From Flavobacteriales bacterium (GTDB lineage Bacteria > Bacteroidota > Bacteroidia > UBA10329): DNA of 64,000 nt. How positions within the stretch are numbered: the first letter of the stretch is position 1; each line of letters starts with the position of its first letter. The translations under genes were made by a program, and so were the position numbers. The notes below the pieces were generated by a model, which did not search any database, was not told the origin of the DNA, and worked only from the letters and a program-made list of their open reading frames with translations. Where the stretch lies: assembly GCA_016124845.1 (NCBI GenBank), contig WGMW01000005.1, positions 1 to 64,000 on the forward strand, written 5' to 3'. Below are positions 18,377-25,222 of this stretch, piece by piece.

Positions 18377-18775
18377 TCAGTCCTTTACGGTCTCTTTGAG
18401 TTTCTTGTCCTGGTCGATCTGCCACACATTGAAGGTGCCATCCTGATCGAAATCGGTGATGGAGGTGGCCGTTGCCACATAGCCCGCATCACCCGCCTCG
18501 GTCACTTCAATAATGTAGTTGGCCGCACCATCTTCGGTAACCAGCTTCTGCTGTTCGAAACCGATCTCACCGAGGTCGCTTGTGTATTTGGAATGCGCAT
18601 AGAAATAGTTCTTTTCCAGCATGTGCAAGTGATTCAACTGCAGCTGGGCCTCGGTGCTTTTGGCCTTGGTGACCAATGACATCAGGTCCGGGTAGGCCAA
18701 TAGGATAAGAATACCCAGAATAAGGAAGGCAACGACCAGTTCGGTGAGAGTGAAGGCTTTGAGTTTTCTGTCCAT
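18377..18775 (-). CDS. Major pseudopilin, GspG/type IV pilin-like
   Basis: 132 residues from ATG at 18775 (an in-frame GTG lies six bases upstream). The class III signal MDRKLKA is followed by FTLTELVVAFLILGILILLAYP, with Glu at +5 after cleavage behind Ala. The rest is a long helix then a short beta region (YFYAHSKYTSDLGEIGFEQQ, ending in FDQDGTFNVWQIDQDKKL) similar to GspG/PilE, where the C-terminal acidic loop binds calcium. First gene of the operon and so likely the most abundant product. Confidence 0.8.
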   Translation of the reverse strand: MDRKLKAFTLTELVVAFLILGILILLAYPDLMSLVTKAKSTEAQLQLNHLHMLEKNYFYAHSKYTSDLGEIGFEQQKLVTEDGAANYIIEVTEAGDAGYVATATSITDFDQDGTFNVWQIDQDKKLKETVKD

Positions 18776-18797
18776 TTGCACAATGAGTTTGGACAGA

Positions 18798-18828
18798 CCA
18801 ATGTAGGGATTGCCTTCTCTACAAGCAA
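18798..18828 (-). promoter_or_regulatory. Candidate promoter of the secretion operon, TTG-N20-TACATTGG
   Basis: On the minus strand TTG (18828-18826) and TACATTGG (18805-18798), one base off the TAnnTTTG -7 consensus, with 20-base spacing. The predicted transcript start would leave a leader of about 15 bases before the ATG at 18775. The transposase element begins about 40 bp further upstream. Confidence 0.4.
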
Positions 18829-18934
18829 TGTGCAGTTATCAACAATTTGACACGAGTTGTTAATTCTGTTGAAAAAAGTACTCGGCAAATACTTCATAAC
18901 CGATTTTCAAACTGCCACATTGCAAATGTGAGTC

Positions 18935-19279
18935 ATGAAAATCAGCTTGTTACCGATGAAGAACCGTAGATCCTATGACACCGCCCTGAAACACCTTATC
19001 AGGCTTGAGCTTGAGAACAGCATTCCCCAAGAGCTTCTGGCCTCCGTTCCAAGAACCAACATCCATCGATGGAAAAATGAATGCGCTTCGAAATATGAAG
19101 GTCATGTCCTGAATGATATTGCCAAGGAACAGTTGGAACTCCTAAAGCAGTTCAATGAACACCGAGTGGCAAAACGAACATTCTCCGCCTATCTCAGAAT
19201 CCTATGCACTTGCAGATCAATTGTTCGGAAAGGAAAAGAACTGAAAATGCTGTTTTCCATGCTCGCGAGGAACTGGTAG
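18935..19279 (+). CDS. Transposase OrfA (HTH protein)
   Basis: 114 residues, basic and helical. RRSYDTALKHLIRLELENSIPQ and VPRTNIHRWKNECA resemble the helix-turn-helix DNA-binding part of two-frame transposases. Its last 75 bases overlap the downstream frame, which lies in -1. In such elements the product alone regulates transposition and a frameshift product is the active enzyme. No canonical A-rich slippery heptamer is present in the overlap, so coupling by re-initiation at 19204 is an alternative. Confidence 0.7.
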   Translation: MKISLLPMKNRRSYDTALKHLIRLELENSIPQELLASVPRTNIHRWKNECASKYEGHVLNDIAKEQLELLKQFNEHRVAKRTFSAYLRILCTCRSIVRKGKELKMLFSMLARNW

Positions 19280-20217
19280 ATGTTGTTCAGCGAGTTCGGT
19301 CTTCGATCGGTATCGCCAAGGCGGTCAGAGCGCTCGGAATATCCAGAACCACCTTTCAGAATTGGCTACTGGAAACCAAAGTGAAATGCAACCACAGTTA
19401 TTTCGGGTGGTGCAACCGTATCAGACCATATCAGTTATCCCACCCAGAGGTGGCGGCTATTAGAAAACTGGTAACCGATGAGCGGTTTCAGTATTGGCCA
19501 CTTTCGTCCATCTTCCATCATGGCTTGCGGGAAAAAACCGTGAGCATGTGTCTTTCCACATTCTACAGATATGTCAGGCTTTTAGGCATCAAACGTGTCA
19601 AATACAAAAAGCCTCCTCCCAAGAAAGGGCTGAGGGCAGAAAGACCACACGACCTGTGGCACACGGATGTGACCATTCTAAAAATGAACGGGCAAAAGCG
19701 CTACCTCCATCTTTTGATGGACAATTATTCAAGATACATTCTCAACTGGAAATTGCAGGAAAGGCTGTTTGGAACAACGGTCAGAACCATGCTTGTTGAA
19801 GCATTGGAAAATTACAGACCGAATGATGTCCGACTGATGGTTGACGGTGGTTCTGAGAACAATAACCTTGAAGTGGATGACCTGATAAAACACTCGGGAG
19901 GAACTATCAGAAAGCTCATTGCTCAAAAGGAGATCGACTTCTCCAACTCCATGGTGGAATCGGTAAACAACCTGATCAAGAACGGCTACCTGAGACCGAT
20001 GGGAACCGATGACCCGAAACAACTACCAGATAGCCTTGAAGGCATCATAAATGACATCAACAATATCAGACCTCACAACGCCATTGGTGGACTCATTCCC
20101 TTTGAGGCTTTGAACGGAATTACCATCAATACGGCAGAAACAAAGCGGCAATTGCAGAAGGCCAGGGCCAAAAGGCTGGAATACAACAGGAAAAATACCT
20201 GCAACAAGTGCATCTGA
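19204..20217 (+). CDS. Transposase OrfB with rve (DDE) catalytic domain
   Basis: 337 residues. An N-terminal helical region includes GIAKAVRALGISRTTFQNW (HTH-like), then HTH_21-like residues, then the integrase core: Asp155 in WHTDVTIL, Asp214 in MVDGGSEN and Glu252 in NSMVESVN. Asp214 and Glu252 are separated by 37 residues, slightly more than the 35 usual for IS3. The catalytic triad and length look intact, so the element may be active. Natural C-terminus with a short basic tail. Confidence 0.85.
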   Translation: MHLQINCSERKRTENAVFHAREELVDVVQRVRSSIGIAKAVRALGISRTTFQNWLLETKVKCNHSYFGWCNRIRPYQLSHPEVAAIRKLVTDERFQYWPLSSIFHHGLREKTVSMCLSTFYRYVRLLGIKRVKYKKPPPKKGLRAERPHDLWHTDVTILKMNGQKRYLHLLMDNYSRYILNWKLQERLFGTTVRTMLVEALENYRPNDVRLMVDGGSENNNLEVDDLIKHSGGTIRKLIAQKEIDFSNSMVESVNNLIKNGYLRPMGTDDPKQLPDSLEGIINDINNIRPHNAIGGLIPFEALNGITINTAETKRQLQKARAKRLEYNRKNTCNKCI

Positions 20218-20358
20218 TACGGAAAACGGATGACCAAGGAAACCGTTAAACCTTAGAGACCAACAGTTCTTTGGAAATACTGGAACCTGAACCCGATGTT
20301 CCTTATATGGAACACTTTTTTCAAATACCTTCTTGCTATGTGCAGTGGTCAAAAAAGA

Positions 20359-20859
20359 TCATCTTTCAGAATCTATAGGCTTCCTTGATTGCACGCCAAC
20401 AATAATGGGGAATCCAAATAGTCCGTCATAAACGCTCACTTCTACAACATCGTTAACCTTCAGGTTTTCATACTCTTCTTTGCTGACGATATACGATTCG
20501 CACCTATCTGAGTCGAGTTTCAAAATGTATGTTCTAATGCTTTTATCCTTAGGGAAAACAGAAATTGTTTTCCCTATGACTTTCGCTTGACTAATGTCCA
20601 AATCACCGAACTTATAATTCAGAAAGTAAGTGAATGCAACGAGAGAGCTTAAAAAAAGAGTAAAAAAAGAAAGTACAACCAACTTATTATCCCTGAATCC
20701 CCGCCACTTTATAACAACAAGAATTCCAATTATCAATGCAATCATGAAATCCGCAAGCAACAACAGGTTTTCATCATCAGTATCAGATATAAGAGTTGAT
20801 GATTGTTGAAGGACCATAAACGCAATGGAAATGCAAATTAATACTGCAATGTGCTTCAT
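20359..20859 (-). CDS. Hypothetical three-helix membrane protein; possible RHS partner
   Basis: 166 residues. Hydrophobic helices lie near 3-20, 35-52 and 62-82, then a soluble beta-rich domain (AKVIGKTISVFPKDKSIRTYILKLDSD, VNDVVEVSVYDGLFGFPIIVGV). No family recognised. It lies 25 bp behind the RHS-tip gene on the same strand and is more AT-rich than its surroundings. Small genes directly 3' of RHS tips are often immunity proteins; that role here is inference from position only. The C-terminal part could instead be a structural OB-like domain. Confidence 0.6.
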   Translation of the reverse strand: MKHIAVLICISIAFMVLQQSSTLISDTDDENLLLLADFMIALIIGILVVIKWRGFRDNKLVVLSFFTLFLSSLVAFTYFLNYKFGDLDISQAKVIGKTISVFPKDKSIRTYILKLDSDRCESYIVSKEEYENLKVNDVVEVSVYDGLFGFPIIVGVQSRKPIDSER

Positions 20860-20884
20860 TTTTCACTATATTATAAAACGAGAC

Positions 20885-21895
20885 TCAATTCTTTTTGGTG
20901 TCTGTTTCCGTTTCCTTAAGAGTCTCCATCATTTTTCCAAACGCGTCATCCATAACCTTGTCGAATTCCTTGCTTTCACCGTGCCACACCTTTTTTGCTA
21001 ACTCCTTGAATTCATTAAACTGCTGCTTAAATGACGGATCCCCTTCTTCTTGCGGAATGATAAAATAATAATCTAACCTTCCGGCAAAACTTGCATTTGG
21101 AACTCCTTCACTTGCAATCATTGCTGCCAAATCACCAGCATTAAATGTAATAGACTTTGCATCTGCACCACCTGGCCAGTAGCAGTAGGCCCCACCAAAT
21201 CCAGAAATATCGGCACTATAATCTGCAAATGCCCCTCTGTAATCGCCAGCTTCATTAAAATTACCCCCTACCAGACCCAAAGAAACTGTCGGAACAGCAT
21301 CTGAACCTGAAGACCCAACATTCAACCCTACTCCCAGACCTATATGGGGCAATACTCCGCCTTTTTTCTTATCTCCACCAATGTTTCGAAGAAACGAAAC
21401 CCCCGCAGTCACTTGAACTTCCGGAGAAATACTTTTGGAAAGTTTAGGGTGTATTGGTTTTGACCATGAAACATCCACCACGATTGTTTGCTCTTTAACT
21501 TTTTTCTCAGTATAATCCTTGGCATCTTTTGCAAGTGATATAGTTGCATTATAAGCCACATCTGTGCCAACATCCCATGCTTTTTGAAGAAGTATTTGAG
21601 TTCCTTCCTTTATTAGGTCGTTCAAATAATTGCGATCCTCCAATCCATCCATATCAATACATGCAATCGGTCTATTAGCCGCGTATTGATACGGTGTATA
21701 CCATGGGTAAGAGTTGGTCAGGGGATCTACGCTCAAAAACCTCCCTAACCGCGGATTATATATCCTGAACCCGTAGTCATAGCTGTTCCCGGATGAGGCG
21801 TACATCTCATTATCCATTTCCTTACCGTTGAAGCCGAATCTGTAGCCCTCATTGTAATGAATAAGAAGGCCAGGGGCTATGGTTGAGGTCGTCAT
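20885..21895 (-). CDS. Orphan RHS-repeat C-terminal fragment with variable tip
   Basis: 336 residues. Residues ~15-85 are an RHS-associated core end: YRFGFNGKEMDNE, YDYGFRIYNPRLGRFLSVDPL, YPWYTPYQYAANRPI and DMDGLE. Full RHS proteins have thousands of residues of YD repeats before this, all absent here. From ~90 on is a variable tip with no family I recognise: a helical opening, a Gly-rich beta region (GVLPHIGLGVGLNVGSSGSD), and a charged helical tail. It may be a displaced toxin tip or a silent cassette that recombines with a full-length RHS gene elsewhere. Translation starts 9 bp after the upstream small gene. Confidence 0.7.
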   Translation of the reverse strand: MTTSTIAPGLLIHYNEGYRFGFNGKEMDNEMYASSGNSYDYGFRIYNPRLGRFLSVDPLTNSYPWYTPYQYAANRPIACIDMDGLEDRNYLNDLIKEGTQILLQKAWDVGTDVAYNATISLAKDAKDYTEKKVKEQTIVVDVSWSKPIHPKLSKSISPEVQVTAGVSFLRNIGGDKKKGGVLPHIGLGVGLNVGSSGSDAVPTVSLGLVGGNFNEAGDYRGAFADYSADISGFGGAYCYWPGGADAKSITFNAGDLAAMIASEGVPNASFAGRLDYYFIIPQEEGDPSFKQQFNEFKELAKKVWHGESKEFDKVMDDAFGKMMETLKETETDTKKN

Positions 21896-21904
21896 GCCCT
21901 AAAA

Positions 21905-22159
21905 TTACTCCACCCTGTCTATAAACCAGCCGCTGCCATCGGCCGCCTCGGTCAAAACGAATTTCTTCTCGCCCTTCTTGTTCTCTTTGATGACGTAGAT
22001 GTTGGGCGTTTTACCAAGGCGGTTCCATTCTGCACGGTAAATCCGTATGGTGTCTCCCACCTTCATGTTGTCCATGAGCTTTACCACCCAGTGTTTTCTG
22101 CCGGGTGGTAGTTTGCCAATGCGGTCGGCATCCTTCGGGTCTATCGGTCCTAATCTCAT
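21905..22159 (-). CDS. Small hypothetical protein upstream of the RHS tip
   Basis: 84 residues, basic, soluble and probably beta-rich (VGDTIRIYRAEWNRLG, NIYVIKENKKGEKKFVLTE, WFIDRVE). No signal peptide or recognised domain. It is on the same strand and only 9 bp from the RHS-tip gene, so likely co-transcribed. Its coding character rests on sensible composition and tight spacing. Confidence 0.5.
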   Translation of the reverse strand: MRLGPIDPKDADRIGKLPPGRKHWVVKLMDNMKVGDTIRIYRAEWNRLGKTPNIYVIKENKKGEKKFVLTEAADGSGWFIDRVE

Positions 22160-22649
22160 TTGTTGGTATTGTAGGTTGAACGTGTTACGGTATTTCTGTT
22201 CCTGTTTATTTACACAATGTATTCACATATTTTCAATTACACAACGGTTATATGCTATAATAGTGCGGAACGAGGCGTAATAGACCGTTCTATTGCTTTG
22301 CATTGCCAACAGCTTGCTTTGCAATGCTTTTCGGTTGCTTTGCATTGCCATCAGGTCGCCTGGTAATTCCGTTTCATTGCTTTTTCATTCCGCTATATTC
22401 CGTAGTAATGCCGTAATGTTCCGTTGCAGACCGCTTTGTTTCCATGGCATTCCGCTTTGTTTCCATGGCAGGTCGTTCTGTTGCCATGGCAGACCGCTTC
22501 GGGGAGCCGAAAGGAGCTGCTAAGGCGCCACCTGCCGCAGCAAGGCCCACATTGTCCGTTGCTTGCCGCCCGTGGCCCACTATGCCGTTGCGGGCACCTG
22601 TTGCCAGCAATAGTTTTGACCTCCACAGAAACTCTAAACCCTTTACACA
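22160..22649. other. Gene-free region holding a 21-bp repeat array
   Basis: About 490 bp between divergent genes. Its middle is the 22293-22502 repeat array. The flanks are unremarkable: AT-rich before the array, GC-rich after it up to the ATG at 22650. A plus-strand frame stays open across the array but has an implausible Cys/Phe/Leu/His composition. Confidence 0.6.
22293..22502. repeat. Ten degenerate 21-bp tandem units
   Basis: Units start every 21 bases without slippage for exactly ten copies. Early units read TTGCTTTGCATTGCC..., later ones TTCCATGGCATTCCGCTTTG. Adjacent units are most alike (22440-22460 and 22461-22481 share their first ten bases), showing local duplication and then drift. 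The period is seven codons, but all three minus frames hit stops within the array. Confidence 0.8.
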
Positions 22650-23594
22650 ATGGCAAAAGCAATTAAACGGGCGTATGGCATGGCAGACGATGACATGCTG
22701 GAACGCTCTGAGCTGTTCTATGACGCCTTGAATGCGGAACAGGCCGATTTCGTGGCCCGTTTCCCTTGGATGGATGCGGTGTGGCTCACGGCATTTCAGA
22801 ACGACATTAACGATGCGGACGCATTCCCGACCGATGACAGCGTGGTGCTGGACATCAAGGTGCTGACGGCCGATGTGGGCTCGGCCATGCGGCAGGGCTA
22901 CGCGGCCCTGCAGACCCTTGGCCTCTACGCCAAACTGGCCTGGCCCAAGGATGTGGCACGCCAGCGGGTGTTTGGGCAGGATGGTTGGGAAGAGGCCTAC
23001 AACAACACCCTTAAACTACAGGAGGCATTGGAACTGGCCCATGCCAAGGCCGATGGGGCCAGCTACAAGCCCGACCTGCTTGCCAAGGGCTACACGCAGG
23101 CGGAAATTGACATGCTTGAAACGCTCTCTGATGAGATAAAACTGAAGAACCGCCTACAGGAGGCCGCCAAATCGGGGCGGTCGGTCAGCTCGCACGACCG
23201 CATTGCCCTGCTCAACGTGGTGTGGGGGCACATGCAGACCATCAACACCTGCGCTGCGGTGGTATGGGCCAATGATGCGGAAAGGTTGAAGCAGTACCAA
23301 CTGTACCCATCGCAAGGCGGTGGTGCCACCGTTACCACGGTGAACATTCGGGTGCAGAGAACGGACGGCACTCCGATAGAGAATGTAACGATAACGCTTA
23401 CCAACACGGCCTTGGACCTGAAAGTGACGGATGTGGCCGGGGAGGTGTCGTGGACGGACAGCTCCCTTCCGGAAACGTTGGATGTGCATTTGGAGAACCC
23501 GGACGGTGCTGCGGATTTTCCCGATCAGCCCATCCTGTTGGGCGAGGTGAACGACCTGTTGTTCTCGTTCGGTGATGCACCGCCCGCGCCTTGA
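22650..23594 (+). CDS. Unrecognised protein: helical N-terminal domain plus beta-sandwich C-terminus
   Basis: 314 residues, acidic, no signal peptide or membrane segment. Residues 1-220 are helix-rich with many Ala/Asp/Leu (DVGSAMRQGYAALQTLGLYAKLAW, LKLQEALELAHAKADG, AEIDMLETLSDEIKLKNRLQEAAK). Residues ~228-305 resemble a carboxypeptidase-regulatory / Cna-B-like sandwich (VNIRVQRTDGTPIENVTITLTNT, DVAGEVSWTDSSLPETLDV). The gene is richer in G and C than its neighbours. It stands alone, with the 21-bp array upstream and palindromic repeats starting within 40 bp of its stop. I cannot assign a family or function. Confidence 0.65.
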   Translation: MAKAIKRAYGMADDDMLERSELFYDALNAEQADFVARFPWMDAVWLTAFQNDINDADAFPTDDSVVLDIKVLTADVGSAMRQGYAALQTLGLYAKLAWPKDVARQRVFGQDGWEEAYNNTLKLQEALELAHAKADGASYKPDLLAKGYTQAEIDMLETLSDEIKLKNRLQEAAKSGRSVSSHDRIALLNVVWGHMQTINTCAAVVWANDAERLKQYQLYPSQGGGATVTTVNIRVQRTDGTPIENVTITLTNTALDLKVTDVAGEVSWTDSSLPETLDVHLENPDGAADFPDQPILLGEVNDLLFSFGDAPPAP

Positions 23595-23631
23595 TGGTCA
23601 TCGGATTGCGCGAGGGGGGAGGCGCTTCCCG

Positions 23632-24099
23632 CAATCCTTTGATACGTCCGCTTGAGGCGGACACGCAGTGTGGCCCCAACCTGCATCCTTCGATACGTTG
23701 CTTCGCAACACTCAGGATGACCCAACGCACCATCCGTTCGTCACAGTGCTTCGCTGCACTCAGGATGACCCCCCCCCGTGTCATCGCGGTGGGGGTCATG
23801 GTGAGTGATCCGACCGAAGGGAGGAGTGTATCGAACCATGGAAGGGAACGGAAGCATGAGGGAAATAGTCGAGTTGATGCCTCCAACATACCATCCTTCG
23901 ATACGTCCGCTTGAGGCGGACACTCAGGATGACCCCGCTCCGTGCCATCGCGGGTGGGTCATGGTGAGTGATCCGACCGAAGGGAGGATCGTATCGAACC
24001 ATGGAAGGGAACGGAAGCATGAGGGGAAATAGTCGAGTTGATGCCTCCAACATACCATCCTTCGATACGTCCGCTTGAGGCGGACACTCAGGATGACCC
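23632..24099. repeat. Palindromic repeat cluster, left flank of the GIY-YIG gene
   Basis: Five copies of a 36-40 bp imperfect hairpin (about 23632, then 23684, 23731, 23892 and 24056). On the minus strand most read CATCCTGAGTG - inner stem - CGTATCGAAGGATG; the 23731 copy differs in its right arm. Inner stems vary with pairing kept: TCCGC/GCGGA, TTGC/GCAA and GTGC/GCAC. Two ~120-bp blocks (23771-23890 and 23936-24055), nearly identical, separate the last three hairpins. The section 23684-23935 recurs at 24459-24710. Confidence 0.85.
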
Positions 24100-24108
24100 A
24101 GCGCACCT

Positions 24109-24411
24109 TCAAGAACCTTTACCAAAATCTTTCTTCGCAAGACCCGGCAGGTCACCGAACCGACCTTCTATCAAAGCCAGTTTCTTCTTCCGATTCCAAC
24201 CTTTTACCCGTTTTTCAAATGCTATGGCATCATTGGCATCTAAAAATTGCTGGTGATAGACCAGTTTGACGGGGCGTTTGTTCCAAGTGTAGGCCCTTGG
24301 GTCGTTTCCTGCCTGATGTTGTGCGATACGCCTGTCAACGTCATTGGTAATACCCGTATAGTAGCTTCCATCAGCACACTCAAGAATATAGACATAGAAG
24401 AATCTGACCAT
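24109..24411 (-). CDS. Solo GIY-YIG nuclease-domain protein
   Basis: 100 residues, from ATG at 24411. The motif YVYILECADGSYYTGIT (6-22) covers the GIY and YIG strands, Arg27 is the catalytic arginine, and Glu66 in AFEKRVKGW is the metal-binding glutamate. This is the short, single-domain form (UPF0213-like) with no extra DNA-binding domain. Both sides carry long, nearly identical palindromic repeats (see 23632-24099 and 24459-24710), and the stop codon lies within 10 bp of the left cluster. The nuclease may process or mobilise these repeats; this is inference. Confidence 0.85.
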   Translation of the reverse strand: MVRFFYVYILECADGSYYTGITNDVDRRIAQHQAGNDPRAYTWNKRPVKLVYHQQFLDANDAIAFEKRVKGWNRKKKLALIEGRFGDLPGLAKKDFGKGS

Positions 24412-24458
24412 GGTGGACCTGATGATGATTAAAGGTATGGAATTGCAACGCCTGCGCG

Positions 24459-24710
24459 CATCCTTCGATACGTTGCTTCGCAACACTCAGGATGACCCAA
24501 CGCACCATCCGTTCGTCACAGTGCTTCGCTGCACTCAGGATGACCCCCCCCGTGCCATCGCGGTGGGGGTCATGGTGAGTGATCCGACCGAAGGGAGGAG
24601 TGTATCGAACCATGGAGGGGAACGGAAGCATGAGGGGAAATAGTCGAGTTGATGCCTCCCGCACAACATCCTTCGATACGTCCGCTTGAGGCGGACACTC
24701 AGGATGACCC
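24459..24710. repeat. Palindromic repeat cluster, right flank of the GIY-YIG gene
   Basis: Three hairpin units (24459-24494, 24506-24542, 24667-24706) with one ~120-bp spacer block between the last two, in the same order and orientation as 23684-23935. The two copies differ at only a few scattered bases, so the nuclease gene is bracketed by ~250-bp direct repeats. Confidence 0.85.
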
Positions 24711-24734
24711 AGCGCACTAAGACCACAAGAATCA

Positions 24735-25133
24735 TCAAAACCGGCCTTGGTTTTGCAACATCTTCAATATCCACCCAGCGTTAAACAGAATAAATGCTGC
24801 CAAAGCGAATAAAATCGCTCCAAAACTGCTTTTGTATTTAGCATTGCCCCTCTTCAACACCTCCTTGTACTTTCCTTTGCGAATCAAGAGAAAGTACAAA
24901 ACAGCAATCAAAACAAAGGAAGGTCCAATAGAAAACCACGCAATAAACCGACTATTAGCTATCAGATTATTCTTAGGGAAAAGGATTGTCAGAAACAACA
25001 AAATTGAAATGCAATAGACATAACAAGTTAATCCAATGAACATTATTGCGCCAAAAGGCGCAACAATCGCATTACCAATATTCCCTTGGAAATGGTAATA
25101 CTTGCAGTACAGGTATTCTAATATTCCCCTCAC
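24735..25133 (-). CDS. Hypothetical membrane protein
   Basis: 132 residues with about four hydrophobic stretches (roughly 20-45, 45-52, 65-83, 103-122) and a basic loop (RKGKYKEVLKRGNAKYKSS). No family recognised. It lies between the right repeat cluster and murI on the same strand, 89 bp after murI's stop. It is AT-rich compared with murI, which fits the island rather than the conserved cluster. Confidence 0.5.
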   Translation of the reverse strand: MRGILEYLYCKYYHFQGNIGNAIVAPFGAIMFIGLTCYVYCISILLFLTILFPKNNLIANSRFIAWFSIGPSFVLIAVLYFLLIRKGKYKEVLKRGNAKYKSSFGAILFALAAFILFNAGWILKMLQNQGRF

Positions 25134-25222
25134 GGTTTAAAGTTATCCATAAACCAGTTCAGCTATTCTTCCTTTTGCCAAATGATCATCACTGTCAGAC
25201 ACCAATTCTCCTCATAGATTTC

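Larger units (their letters stand above)
18869..20324 (+). mobile_element. Insertion sequence with two-frame DDE transposase
   Basis: Two overlapping transposase frames lie between a short inverted repeat TTGAAAAAAGT (18869-18879) and its complement (20314-20324), taken here as tentative ends. No target duplication adjoining these ends could be found. The layout (HTH orfA, rve orfB in the -1 frame) is that of IS3-like elements. It is inserted between the secretion operon and the RHS fragment, with no sign of disruption to either. Confidence 0.55.

Noticed and set aside
19240-19279. Programmed -1 frameshift site in the transposase overlap
   Set aside because: No A6G-type or other X-XXY-YYZ heptamer in the correct frame was found; re-initiation at 19204 remains possible.
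18828-20346. Nine-base direct repeat ATGTGCAGT at 18828-18836 and 20338-20346 as a target-site duplication
   Set aside because: The distances to the inverted repeat differ on the two sides (about 32 and 13 bases), and a chance nine-base match between two ~100-bp flanks is not rare enough.
22293-22523. Plus-strand open frame through the 21-bp array
   Set aside because: It begins with TTG, is dominated by Leu, Cys, Phe and His in a pattern dictated by the DNA repeat, and has no relation to known proteins.
23741-24155. Short minus-strand frames across the palindrome cluster
   Set aside because: Their similarity to each other follows from the DNA repeat; different copies use different frames and none has a start or family.
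23632-24710. CRISPR array
   Set aside because: Units are few, spacers are themselves repeated rather than unique, and no cas gene is present.
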